From positions 5,084,001 to 5,148,000 of the forward strand of contig OZ240681.1 in assembly GCA_965199165.1 (NCBI GenBank): a DNA stretch of 64,000 nt. The letters are read 5' to 3'. Positions 10,008 to 18,306 of this stretch are shown in pieces. The stretch comes from LMUY01 sp965199165. Lineage in GTDB: Bacteria; Pseudomonadota; Alphaproteobacteria; Acetobacterales; Acetobacteraceae. Each line of letters begins with the position of its first letter. The first letter of the stretch is position 1. The notes under the pieces are model-generated. The model did no database searches, was not told where the DNA came from, and saw only the letters and a list, made by a program, of their open reading frames with translations. The position numbers and the translations under genes are program-made.

Positions 10008-11164
10008 TGGGGATCCTCCTCGGACACCATGGGCAGGTGCAACCGGAACTCAGTTCGTCCAGGACGGCTTTCGACCTCGATCGAGCCGCCATGATCGGCC
10101 ACGATCTTGGCCACCAAGGCGAGGCCAAGCCCCTGCCCCGACGGCCGCGAACTCACGAACGGCTCGAACAGATGCGGCCGGATGTCGGCTGAAATTCCGG
10201 GGCCATTGTCGCGCACGACCACCAGCAGCGGCAGCTCCACGCGGCTATCGGGGTCCGAGGACGGCGTCGCCAGCCGCAGCCCATGCTGATACCGCGTCAT
10301 CAGCGTGATCTCGGCCTCGTTCGTGCCCGCGGCGTGAAGGGAATCGGATGCGTTCTTGACGAGATTCAGCAGCACCTGCACCAGCTGGTCCCGGTTGCCC
10401 CAGACCGGGGGAAGGGAGGGATCGTAGCTCTCGCTGAAGCGCAGGCCTTCGGCGAAGCCGCTGCGCGCAAGGCGGCGGACATGCTCCAGCACGCGGTGAA
10501 TGTTCACCGCTTCCATCGTGACCGGCTTCTCGCCGAACACCTCCATGCGGTCGACGAGGGCGCGGATGCGGTCGGCCTCGTCCCGGATCAGCACGGTCAG
10601 CTCGCGATCGGGCTCGGTGACGCTGCTTTCCAGCAGCTGCGCCGCGCCTCGGATGCCGGAGAGCGGATTCTTGATCTCATGCGCCAGGATGGCCGCCATG
10701 CCGGTAATGCTCCGGGCGGCGTTGCGGGCGGCGATCTGCCGGTCCAGCGCCCGCACCGTCGTGCTGTCCTGCAGCACCAACAGGACGCTGCCACCGTCTT
10801 CCGTCACCGTCGTGCCCTGCACGCTGATGCCGGTCTTGCGGATCCGCGGCCCCTCAAAGGACAGGTCGTGATCGGCGATCGAGCTGGCGCCGGTGCGCAG
10901 CTGGCCCACCATCAGGAACAGCGGGCTGTCCTCGGGCAGAACATCGGAGAGCGACAGCTGGGCGAGTTGCGAGACGGACAGCCCGAGGAACTGCTCCGCC
11001 GCCGGATTGGCATAGGTGAAGCGGTTCTCCTCCGACAGCACCACGACGGCGACGGGCATGGCGGACAGGATGGTCGCATGATCGGGCAGCTGCACGGCGG
11101 GCACCGGAGCCCGGCGCACCACGGACAGAACGGTGCGGCGAACCGCTTTCGTAACGCCGCTCAT
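10004..11164 (-). CDS. ntrB: Nitrogen regulation sensor kinase NtrB
   Basis: A 386-residue soluble two-component kinase/phosphatase: a PAS domain at about 30-140 (ILSAMPVAVVVLSEENRFTYANPAAEQFLG), the phospho-acceptor His162 in LAHEIKNPLSG, and an ATPase domain with NLVKNASDSL, DNGPGIS and GQGLGLALVAKI. NtrB sets the phosphorylation state of NtrC in response to PII protein. No membrane segment is present, as expected. It overlaps both dusB (4 bp) and ntrC (4 bp), so the three genes form a tight operon. Confidence 0.96.
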
Positions 11165-12246
11165 GCGGCCTCGGCGAGCATCACGGCCTTATCGGGCGCC
11201 GGCGCCTGGACGCCGCGGTCGATGAGCGGGTCGTAGAAGGCGTCGATCATGGCGAGCACCGCCGGCCGCTCGGGCGCGCGGGTGACCTGGGCGCGGAACT
11301 CAGCCGAGCCCGGCAGGCCGCGCGAATACCAGGCGAGATGCTTGCGGGCGAGCCGAAGGCCCGGCTGCTCTCCGAAATGGGTCAGCATCGCCTCGTAATG
11401 CCGGAGCATGATCGCCTTGCGCTCAGCGAGCCCGGGTTCGGGGCGTTTGGACCCGGTTGCGAGATACTCGGCCACATGAGCGAGGAACCAGGGGCGGCCG
11501 TAGCAGCCGCGCCCGATCATCACGCCATCGGCGCCGGACTGCGCCAGCGCCTCGGCGGCATCTTCCTCGACGATGATGTCGCCGTTGGCGATCACAGGAA
11601 TGGCGACCGCCTCCTTCACGTGGCGGATGAAGGCCCAGTCGGCCTGCCCGGTGTAGAATTGCTGGCGCGTGCGGCCATGAATGGTCAGCATGCGGATGCC
11701 GGCATCCTCGGCGATGCGCGCGAGGCGGGGGGCGTTGAGGTTCGCGTGGTCCCAGCCCATGCGCATCTTGAGCGTGACCGGCACCGGTACCGCTCGCACC
11801 ACCGCTTCCAGGATCGCGCCGGCGGCCACCTCGTCCCGCATCAGGGCGGAGCCCGCCATCTGGCCGACCGCCACCTTCTTCACCGGGCAGCCGAAATTGA
11901 TGTCGACGATGTCGGCGCCGAGGCCCACTGCGATGCGCGCGGCCTCCGCCATCGCCGCCGGGTCGCAGCCTGCGAGCTGGACCGAGTTCGGCCCACCGCC
12001 CGACGCGACCTTTGCCATGCGCAGCGTCGCCTGGTTCTCCCGCACCATCGCCCAGGAGGCGATCATCTCGGACACCACGAGCCCGGCGCCGAGGTCGCGG
12101 GCCAAAGCGCGGAACGGCAGGTCCGTGACCCCGGACATGGGAGCGAGGATCACCGGTGTGTCGATCGTGGGGTTACCCTGGCCGCCGAGAGCGATTGGCT
12201 TCAGACCCGTCCGCGCGGTTTGATCTCGAATCGTTCGATTGCCCAT
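11161..12246 (-). CDS. dusB: tRNA-dihydrouridine synthase DusB (NifR3)
   Basis: About 361 residues of the FMN-dependent tRNA-dihydrouridine synthase family: LAPMSGVTDLPFRALARDLGAG near the start, DINFGCPVKKV with the catalytic cysteine, LTIHGRTRQQFYTGQADW and GADGVMIGRGCYGRPWFL. It reduces uridines in tRNA D-loops. The start was set at ATG 12244-12246 (MGNRTIRDQ); the open frame extends much further upstream but overlaps the divergent ispF there. The gene leads the ntrB-ntrC operon, the conserved nifR3-ntrBC arrangement of alphaproteobacteria. The ribosome binding site is weak. Confidence 0.94.
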   Translation of the reverse strand: MGNRTIRDQTARTGLKPIALGGQGNPTIDTPVILAPMSGVTDLPFRALARDLGAGLVVSEMIASWAMVRENQATLRMAKVASGGGPNSVQLAGCDPAAMAEAARIAVGLGADIVDINFGCPVKKVAVGQMAGSALMRDEVAAGAILEAVVRAVPVPVTLKMRMGWDHANLNAPRLARIAEDAGIRMLTIHGRTRQQFYTGQADWAFIRHVKEAVAIPVIANGDIIVEEDAAEALAQSGADGVMIGRGCYGRPWFLAHVAEYLATGSKRPEPGLAERKAIMLRHYEAMLTHFGEQPGLRLARKHLAWYSRGLPGSAEFRAQVTRAPERPAVLAMIDAFYDPLIDRGVQAPAPDKAVMLAEAA

Positions 12247-12331
12247 GAATTGTGCAGATACAGCACCAACGGGTTGACGCGCAATCGGGCACGGACGAGT
12301 CTTGGCGCCCCTAAACCCGAAGGTGACCGAT

Positions 12332-12853
12332 TTGGACCAGCCTGCCTCGCTTCCCTTTCTCCTGCCGCGCGTGGGGACCGGCTTCGACGTCCACGTGCTG
12401 GAAGCAGGCCGGCCGTTGATCCTGTGCGGCGTAACGGTTCCGCATGAGAAAGGATTGGCCGGGCACTCCGATGCCGATGTCGGCATCCATGCGCTGTGCG
12501 ATGCCATCTACGGGGCGCTCGCCGAGGGCGATATCGGCCGCCATTTCCCGCCGAGCGAGGCGCAGTGGAAGGACGCTGACAGCGCCCGCTTCCTGCGCCA
12601 CGCGGCCGAGCGTGTGGCGGCGCGCGGCGGCATTCTCACGAATGCGGATGTGACGCTGATCTGCGAGCAGCCGAAGATCACGCCGCACGCGCCGGCCATG
12701 CGGGCGCGGCTGGCGGAGTTGCTGGGCGTTCCGGTATCGCGGATCTCGGTAAAGGCGACGACGACGGAGAAGCTCGGCTTTACCGGGCGGCGGGAGGGCA
12801 TCGCCGCCCAGGCCGCCGTCGCGCTCCTGGTCCCGGAGCCTGATCAGGGCTGA
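12332..12853 (+). CDS. ispF: 2-C-methyl-D-erythritol 2,4-cyclodiphosphate synthase
   Basis: About 173 residues with the IspF metal-binding motif GTGFDVH, the GLAGHSDADVGIHALCDAIYGALAEGDIGRHFPP segment and a C-terminal KATTTEKLGFTGRREGIAA. It forms the cyclic diphosphate in the MEP isoprenoid pathway. I chose a TTG at 12332 with AAGGTG 6 nt upstream; an in-frame TTG at 12302 or GTG at 12323 are alternatives. Many alphaproteobacteria carry IspD fused in front of IspF at this locus, but here only the IspF half is present and no IspD sequence precedes it. It diverges from dusB. Confidence 0.93.
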   Translation: MDQPASLPFLLPRVGTGFDVHVLEAGRPLILCGVTVPHEKGLAGHSDADVGIHALCDAIYGALAEGDIGRHFPPSEAQWKDADSARFLRHAAERVAARGGILTNADVTLICEQPKITPHAPAMRARLAELLGVPVSRISVKATTTEKLGFTGRREGIAAQAAVALLVPEPDQG

Positions 12854-12857
12854 TCCG

Positions 12858-13886
12858 ATGGGTGCCGCCATGATCCGAGATATAGACGGGCTCATCCGCA
12901 CCGGATGGGCCACGGAGGCCAGCCGTGCGGCGCTGGAGGCCGTCGGCGAGCGCTACGCCATCGCCATTCCACCGGCGCTCGCCTCGCTCATCGGCGACGA
13001 CCCGGGCGGCCCGATCGGGCGGCAGTTCGTCCCCCATCCCGACGAACGCCTGCGGGCAGCCCACGAAAGCCCGGACCCGATCGGCGACGACGCCCTCTCG
13101 CCGCTGCCCGGCATCGTGCATCGCTACGCTGACCGGGTGCTGCTCAAGCCGTTGCTCGTCTGCCCGGTCTATTGCCGCTTCTGCTTCCGCCGCGAACATG
13201 TCGGCCCCGATGGTGGCCTGCTGACCGAAGCGCAGCTTGATGCCGCCTATGCCTGGATCGCCGAGCGGCCCGCGGTGCGGGAGGTCATCCTCACTGGCGG
13301 CGACCCGCTCATGCTCTCGCCCCGGCGGCTCGGCGTCATCATGACGGCACTCTCGGCCATCCCGCATGTCGAGACGATCCGCCTGCATTCGCGCCTGCCG
13401 GTGGCGCAGCCCGAGCGGCTGACGGAGGCCATGGCCGACGCCATGGAAAGCGACCGTGCCGTCTGGCTCGTCGTCCACGCCAACCATGCGACGGAGTTCA
13501 CGGAGGCTGCCCGCGCGGCGCTTCGTCGGGTGCAGCGGCGCGGTATCCCGGTGCTCGGCCAGTCGGTGCTGCTGCGCGGCGTCAACGACAGCGAGGGTGC
13601 GCTGGAGAGCCTGCTCCGCGCGATGGTCGCGGCACGGGTAAAGCCTTACTACCTGCACCAGCTCGATCCCGCTCCCGGCACGGCGCGGTTTCATGTGCCG
13701 ATCGCCGAGGGCCAGGCGCTGCTCCGGCGCTTGCGCGGCCGGGTCACAGGTCTCGCCTGGCCGACCTATGTGCTGGACATCCCGGGGGGCGCCGGCAAGG
13801 TGCCGATCGGCCCGGACTACCTCGAGGGCGAAGACGCGGTGCGCGATCCCGCAGGGATCACGCATGCCGTGAGGCTGGGCGCGTAA
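12858..13886 (+). CDS. epmB: EF-P beta-lysylation radical SAM protein (EpmB/KamA family)
   Basis: A 342-residue member of the lysine 2,3-aminomutase family. The radical-SAM cluster motif is CPVYCRFC (Cys102, Cys106, Cys109), with ILTGGDPLML downstream and a PLP lysine near residue 314 in IPGGAGKVP. In this family EpmB converts lysine to (R)-beta-lysine, which EpmA attaches to elongation factor P. The next gene here is efp, which supports EpmB over catabolic KamA, as does the short length. No epmA lies between ispF and efp, where it is often found. It starts 4 bp after ispF, so the two are probably co-transcribed. A second in-frame ATG lies 12 nt downstream. Confidence 0.88.
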   Translation: MGAAMIRDIDGLIRTGWATEASRAALEAVGERYAIAIPPALASLIGDDPGGPIGRQFVPHPDERLRAAHESPDPIGDDALSPLPGIVHRYADRVLLKPLLVCPVYCRFCFRREHVGPDGGLLTEAQLDAAYAWIAERPAVREVILTGGDPLMLSPRRLGVIMTALSAIPHVETIRLHSRLPVAQPERLTEAMADAMESDRAVWLVVHANHATEFTEAARAALRRVQRRGIPVLGQSVLLRGVNDSEGALESLLRAMVAARVKPYYLHQLDPAPGTARFHVPIAEGQALLRRLRGRVTGLAWPTYVLDIPGGAGKVPIGPDYLEGEDAVRDPAGITHAVRLGA

Positions 13887-13952
13887 GCTTGCCGCGACCC
13901 TGCTGAAGGGTTACAAGCCGCGCCTCCCATCCCGACGGTATCGAGACATTCC

Positions 13953-14519
13953 ATGAAGCAGCAGGCGAACCTTATTCGCGCCGGCCAGGTGATCGAGCAT
14001 GAGGGCCGCCGCTGGACGGTCCTGAAGCAGCAGATCATCACCCCAGGCAAAGGCGGCGCTTTCATCCAGGTCGAAATGCGCGACCTCAAGACCGGCAACA
14101 AGACGAACGAGCGCTGGCGCACCGCCGACACGGTCGAGCGGCTGCTGACCGACAACAAGGACTACATCTACTCCTATACCGACGGCGACAACCTCGTGCT
14201 GATGGACAAGGAGACCTACGAGCAGGCCATGGTCCCGTCCGAATTGCTCGGTGACGGCGTTGCCTTCCTGCAGGACAACATGCCGGTGACGGTCGACCTC
14301 GTCGAAGGCGATCCGGTCGGCATCCATCTGCCGGTCTCCGTGGTGCTCGAAATCGTCGAAGCCGATCCGGTCACCAAGGGCCAGACCGCGACCAGTTCCT
14401 ACAAGCCCGCGAAGCTCTCCAACGGGGTGAAGACGATGGTGCCGCCGTTCATCGAGACCGGGGAGCGCATCGTGGTCCGCACCGAGGACGGTTCCTACAT
14501 GGAGCGGGCGAAGGGCTGA
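13953..14519 (+). CDS. efp: Elongation factor P
   Basis: A 188-residue EF-P with its three beta-barrel domains. EF-P relieves ribosome stalling at polyproline stretches. The modifiable lysine is present (Lys33 in TPGKGGAF), consistent with beta-lysylation by EpmB and an EpmA encoded elsewhere. The C-terminal signature region GDKIVV-like reads ETGERIVVRTEDGSYMERAKG. It lies 66 bp after epmB in the same direction. Proline-rich proteins in this window, such as the one at 17305-18291, are plausible clients. Confidence 0.97.
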   Translation: MKQQANLIRAGQVIEHEGRRWTVLKQQIITPGKGGAFIQVEMRDLKTGNKTNERWRTADTVERLLTDNKDYIYSYTDGDNLVLMDKETYEQAMVPSELLGDGVAFLQDNMPVTVDLVEGDPVGIHLPVSVVLEIVEADPVTKGQTATSSYKPAKLSNGVKTMVPPFIETGERIVVRTEDGSYMERAKG

Positions 14520-14535
14520 CAGGGACCCGTCGACC

Positions 14536-15366
14536 ATGGCCCCGCGCCTCTCCGCCCATCTGACCATCATGGCAAATGCCGCCCAGCGAGCGGCAAAGCA
14601 GCTGCTGCGCGACTTCAATGAGGTCGAGCAGCTTCAGGTTTCCATCAAGGGTCCATCAGATTTCGTCTCCCAGGCCGATCTCAAGGCCGAGGCGATGATC
14701 AAGCAGGACCTCAACAAGGCGCGGCCCGGCTACGCCTTCCTCATGGAGGAGTCCGGTGCCTCGGGTTCCGACAACTGGACCTGGCGCTGGGTGGTGGACC
14801 CGCTCGACGGCACCACCAACTTCCTGCACGGCATGCCGCACTGGGCGATCAGCATCGGGCTGGAGCGGCGGTTGCCCGATGGCGGGGTGGAGAACGCAGC
14901 CGGGGTTATCTATTCCCCGGCCGCTGACGAGATGTTCTGGGCCGAAAAGGGCTCGGGCGCTTTCATGAATGACCGCCGGCTGCGGGTCTCTGCGCGGCGG
15001 GATTTGGATCAGGCGGTGTTCGCGACTGGCATCCCCTTCGCGGGTGCGTCACCCCGTCAGCGTCTTTCGTTCGCGCGCACGCTCGGCACTTTGGCGCCGC
15101 AGACGGCGGGCATCCGGCGCTTCGGGGCCGCAGCGCTGGACATGGCCTGGGTCGCTGCCGGCCGTTTCGACGGCTACTGGGAGATCGGCATCAAGCCGTG
15201 GGATGTCTCGGCAGGCATCCTGCTGGTGCGCGAAGCCGGGGGCTATGTGACGGACCCGGACGGGCGTGACCAGATCGGTGCCGACGTCGTGGCGGCCAAT
15301 CCCCACCTGCATCCGAAGCTGCTGGAGGCGGTGGCGGACGGTCTCGCGGCGGCGGGAACGGCCTGA
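14536..15366 (+). CDS. suhB: Inositol monophosphatase family protein (SuhB-like)
   Basis: A 276-residue Mg-dependent phosphatase. The metal-binding motifs are in order: MEES (Glu71), WVVDPLDGTTNFLHG (Asp88, Asp91) and the C-terminal WDVSAGILLVREAGG. Family members hydrolyse inositol-1-phosphate or related sugar phosphates, and SuhB also affects rRNA maturation in some bacteria. It directly follows efp (16 bp), the usual alphaproteobacterial order. ATG at 14536 was taken; ATG at 14569 (MANAAQRAAK) is an alternative that fits the family start equally well. Confidence 0.92.
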   Translation: MAPRLSAHLTIMANAAQRAAKQLLRDFNEVEQLQVSIKGPSDFVSQADLKAEAMIKQDLNKARPGYAFLMEESGASGSDNWTWRWVVDPLDGTTNFLHGMPHWAISIGLERRLPDGGVENAAGVIYSPAADEMFWAEKGSGAFMNDRRLRVSARRDLDQAVFATGIPFAGASPRQRLSFARTLGTLAPQTAGIRRFGAAALDMAWVAAGRFDGYWEIGIKPWDVSAGILLVREAGGYVTDPDGRDQIGADVVAANPHLHPKLLEAVADGLAAAGTA

Positions 15367-15482
15367 CAAGAGGCACTTCCAGACTTCGCTGACACCCTCC
15401 AGTGAGGCATCGTCTCTATTGGAGCGGAGACGTAGCCCGGAGCGCCGACAGTGGAAGAGAAAGACCGATGAACGATCTTTAA

Positions 15483-15593
15483 ACCCCTCCGCCACCGCAT
15501 TATGACACCGAAGCGTTGGTCGCCGGGATCAACGAAGGCAATCGCCATGATCCGGTCGATGTGGGTCAGTTGGTCGGACAGGAATCCCTGTAG
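15483..15593 (+). pseudogene. Remnant of a MazE/PemI-like (AbrB-type) antitoxin, C-terminus only
   Basis: In the frame ending at TAG 15591-15593 the sequence HYDTEALVAGINEGNRHDPVDVGQLVGQESL closely follows the C-terminal tail of PemI/MazE-type antitoxins (family pattern Y-x-L-x-x-L-L-A-G-I-T-x-E-N-x-H-x-E-V-D-x-G-x-x-V-G-x-E). A TAA precedes it at 15480-15482, and no AbrB DNA-binding part or start codon is found upstream. No intact MazF/PemK toxin follows. It therefore looks like the leftover of a lost toxin-antitoxin pair. Confidence 0.6.
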
Positions 15594-15641
15594 TGGCGCG
15601 GGTTGCAGGTGATTACGCCAAGCACCTGCGGTGCATGCGTT

Positions 15642-15821
15642 ATGTCAAAAGGACGTCCGCCCCTGCCGCCACCACCGAAGCCTGCTCCTACCGGGACAGC
15701 AGGTGTGCCGCCGCTGACGGCGAACGCAGCAGGCGCAAAGAGCACACTCGCAGCGCAAGCCGCAGCCAAGGGAACTTCATCGGCCGAGCGTCCTGTATCG
15801 CTGGTCATCGATAGCAGGTGA
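15642..15821 (+). CDS. Possible small Pro/Ala-rich protein (uncertain)
   Basis: A 59-codon frame with ATG at 15642, beginning MSKGRPPLPPPPKPAPTGTAGVPP and ending VSLVIDSR. There is no clear ribosome binding site, and an antisense frame of similar length exists, so it may not be real. No function can be given. Confidence 0.2.
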   Translation: MSKGRPPLPPPPKPAPTGTAGVPPLTANAAGAKSTLAAQAAAKGTSSAERPVSLVIDSR

Positions 15822-15835
15822 GGCAGGCGAACGCT

Positions 15836-17161
15836 TCAGCCCGTCGCCTCGCGCCGCGCGATGGCCATGGCCCGCGTGTGGAAGCCCGTCGCCAACAAAG
15901 TCGCGATCAACCCGAGCAAGGCCGCCACCGACAGCCATAGCCCCGGCATCGCGCGGTCGCCCGTCGAATGGATCAGCTGCGTGCAGATCGCCGGGGTGAA
16001 GCCTCCAAAAACCGCCGTCGCCAGGCTGTAGGCCAGGGAGAAGCCCGAGGTCCGCACCGCCTCCGGCATCAGCTCCGCCAGGAACGGCACCGCGGCGCCG
16101 TTATACATGCCGAAGATGAAGGACAGCCACAGCTCCGCCACCAGAAGATGACCGAAGCTCGTGTTGTGGGTCAGCCACAGCATGACCGGATAGGCGGTCA
16201 CCAAAGTCAGCACCGTCGTGCTCAGCAGGATCGGGCGGCGGCCGAAGCGGTCCGCCAACGTGCCGCCGATCGGCAGCCAGATGAAGTTGGACACGGCGAC
16301 GCAGAGCGTCACGATCATGACCTGCAGCGCACCGAGGTGCAGCTCATGCCGCCCGAAGGTCGGCGTGTAGGCCGTGATGAGGTAGAAGCTCACCGTGGTC
16401 ATGGTGATCAGCATCATGCCGAGCAGCACCACCGCCCAGTTGCGGGCGATCGAGCCGAGGATCGTCCGGATCGCCGGGTGCTTGCGACGGGCGAAGGCCT
16501 CCGTCTCCTGCAGGCTGCGCCGCAGTAGGAACAGCAGCGGCACGATGAGGCAGCCGACCAGGAGAGGCACGCGCCAGCCCCAGTTCGCCATCTGTGCCGG
16601 GGTCAGGGACAGGCTCAGGATGACGCCGATGATGGCCGCCACCGCCACCGCCACCTGCTGGCTCGCCGACTGCCAGGAGCAGAAGAAGCCCGCACGGCCT
16701 GGCGGCGCGATCTCCGCCAGATAGACGGAGACGCCGCCCAGTTCCACGCCTGCCGACAGGCCCTGGATGATGCGCCCGACAACCACCAGGATGGGCGCCG
16801 CAATGCCGATGGTCGCATAGCTCGGCGTCACGGCGATCAGCAGCAGCCCGATCGCCATCATGCCGAGCGTCACGATCAGGCCGCGCCGGCGGCCGAAGTG
16901 GTCGATGTAGGCGCCGAGCACGATGGCGCCCAGGGGCCGCATGAGAAAGCCGCCGCCGAAGATGCCGAGCGACAGCATCAGCGAGGCGAAGGGGTTCTTC
17001 TCGGGGAAGAAGGCGCGGCCGATGTAGGTCGCGTAATAGGCGTAGATCATGAAGTCGTACATTTCGAGGAAGTTGCCGCTCGTCACGCGGACGACGGCCG
17101 CCGCCAGCGAACGGCCATCCTGACCGACGACGCGCGGCGCCGTGCCGGCTGATCCATCCAT
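15836..17161 (-). CDS. MFS transporter, metabolite:H+ symporter family (citrate/tricarballylate-like)
   Basis: A 441-residue inner-membrane carrier with about 12 hydrophobic segments. Two halves show the MFS loop motif: DHFGRRRGL between helices 2 and 3 and ADRFGRRP in the second half. The N-terminal GNFLEMYDFMIYAYYATYIGRAFFP and the ELGGVSVYLAEIAPPGRAGFF segment are characteristic of the metabolite:H+ symporter branch, which includes citrate (CitA) and tricarballylate (TcuC) carriers. The exact substrate is not certain. It is monocistronic, convergent with the debris region and divergent from 17305. Confidence 0.85.
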   Translation of the reverse strand: MDGSAGTAPRVVGQDGRSLAAAVVRVTSGNFLEMYDFMIYAYYATYIGRAFFPEKNPFASLMLSLGIFGGGFLMRPLGAIVLGAYIDHFGRRRGLIVTLGMMAIGLLLIAVTPSYATIGIAAPILVVVGRIIQGLSAGVELGGVSVYLAEIAPPGRAGFFCSWQSASQQVAVAVAAIIGVILSLSLTPAQMANWGWRVPLLVGCLIVPLLFLLRRSLQETEAFARRKHPAIRTILGSIARNWAVVLLGMMLITMTTVSFYLITAYTPTFGRHELHLGALQVMIVTLCVAVSNFIWLPIGGTLADRFGRRPILLSTTVLTLVTAYPVMLWLTHNTSFGHLLVAELWLSFIFGMYNGAAVPFLAELMPEAVRTSGFSLAYSLATAVFGGFTPAICTQLIHSTGDRAMPGLWLSVAALLGLIATLLATGFHTRAMAIARREATG

Positions 17162-17304
17162 GGTCTTCCTCCCTCGCAGGCTCTTCTCGCAGGTTCCGGT
17201 CTTGCGCCAGCCCCGATATTCATCCTGAACCTAATCGGAAAGAGGGGAAAGCGACACAATCCCCCCTCCCCGCCGTGGTCAAACTACCGTAGATCGGCGA
17301 TCAC

Positions 17305-18291
17305 ATGCGCCGCACCACTCATTTTCTGCTTGCCACCGCGATCTTGGCCGCACCGATGCCGGTGGCGGCCCAGGTTTCGGTCGATCTCAATGCGCTGAGC
17401 GGTCTCGGTGCCGCTCCCCTGCCTGGGCCGCCACCCAGCGCGCCGATGACGCCGCATCACTATCACCACCGGATGCGCCACCTCGCCCGTGGCGAAAAGG
17501 CGCGCGGGACCGCAGCGCCGACCGCCGTCGCCTCCGCGACAGAAGCCCCCGCCACCGGGCCGGAAGCCATCGAACATCCGGCCAATCTCGGGCCGTCCTT
17601 CAACAGCCTGCCCGCACTCCCGGGCGCCGCGCCACCGGTGCCCGCGCCACCGCCCGCCGTGCCTCCCGCTCCACCCATGCCCGCCGCGGCCACCAAGCCG
17701 GCAGCGCCGAAACCGGCCGAAACAGCCTCGGCCACGCCTAAGTCCGCCACGCCGAAGTCTGGCACGCCAAAGTCTGGCATGCCGGAGCCCGCAGCGCCTG
17801 CCACGCCGGCGCTCGCGCTACCCAAGGCGGTGCCGCCACCCCCTGCTTTGGCGCCGAGTGCCCCGACACGCCTGGCAGAGGTGACACCGCCACCGCCGGC
17901 GGCCCAGCCCGCGCCCCCAAAACCTGCGCCGAACGCACTGCCGACGGGCGCGGATCGTCTCACGCTGCCCTTCTTCGTGAATGAAAGCGACCTGCCCCCG
18001 GCCGAAAACGCCATGCTGCGGGACTTCGCCCAGCGCTATGGGGGCACGGCCGAATACGTCATCCGCGCCTTCGCGACGCCGCCCGCGGGGGACGACGACC
18101 CGTCAACTCCGCGGCGCCTGGCACTTGCACGCGCGCAGGCCGTGGCCGCCGCGCTGGAGACGTCCGGCGTGCAACCCGAGCGGGTGCGGCTCCTCGCGCT
18201 CGGCAATGCCGGAGGCAGCCCGGCCGACCGGGTAGAAGTCATCGCCATGCCGCCGTCCAGCAGTCATACTACTTCCGAATCCACACCTTAG
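17305..18291 (+). CDS. Exported Pro/Ala-rich protein with OmpA-like C-terminus
   Basis: A 328-residue protein with a cleavable signal peptide (MRRTTHFLLATAILAAPMPVAAQ, cut near residue 23). A His-rich patch follows (MTPHHYHHRMRH, about 48-59), then a long low-complexity Pro/Ala/Lys linker (about 95-220) including short repeats of the form TPKSG. The C-terminal part (about 222-320) has PFFVNESDLPPAENAMLRDFAQRYGG and RLALARAQAVAAAL, resembling OmpA/MotB-type domains. It probably resides in the periplasm, with the linker spanning toward peptidoglycan. It is first of three co-directional genes with 15-17 bp gaps and is likely to work with the MotA-like and OmpA-like products. Confidence 0.7.
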   Translation: MRRTTHFLLATAILAAPMPVAAQVSVDLNALSGLGAAPLPGPPPSAPMTPHHYHHRMRHLARGEKARGTAAPTAVASATEAPATGPEAIEHPANLGPSFNSLPALPGAAPPVPAPPPAVPPAPPMPAAATKPAAPKPAETASATPKSATPKSGTPKSGMPEPAAPATPALALPKAVPPPPALAPSAPTRLAEVTPPPPAAQPAPPKPAPNALPTGADRLTLPFFVNESDLPPAENAMLRDFAQRYGGTAEYVIRAFATPPAGDDDPSTPRRLALARAQAVAAALETSGVQPERVRLLALGNAGGSPADRVEVIAMPPSSSHTTSESTP

Positions 18292-18306
18292 CGGTCCAGA
18301 TCCCCT

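Larger units (their letters stand above)
15367..15835. other. 469-bp stretch with gene debris between suhB and the MFS gene
   Basis: No intact recognisable gene. It holds a C-terminal fragment of a MazE/PemI-type antitoxin (15483-15593), and after it a possible 59-codon proline/alanine-rich reading frame (15642-15821, starting MSKGRPPLPPPPKPAPT) with no homology that I recognise. Codon use and texture differ from the dense neighbours. I read it as a decayed accessory insertion. Confidence 0.5.

Noticed and set aside
12219..12246. Cluster of TCGAATCG/TTCGATT resembling a tRNA T-loop
   Set aside because: No acceptor stem or anticodon arm can be folded around it, and it overlaps the dusB start region.
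12247..12507. Upstream extension of dusB by 87 codons
   Set aside because: It runs antisense through the start of ispF and has no DusB similarity.
15566..15808. Minus-strand frame with a hydrophobic start resembling a signal peptide
   Set aside because: It is antisense to the antitoxin remnant and a Pro-rich frame, with no ribosome binding site or homology.
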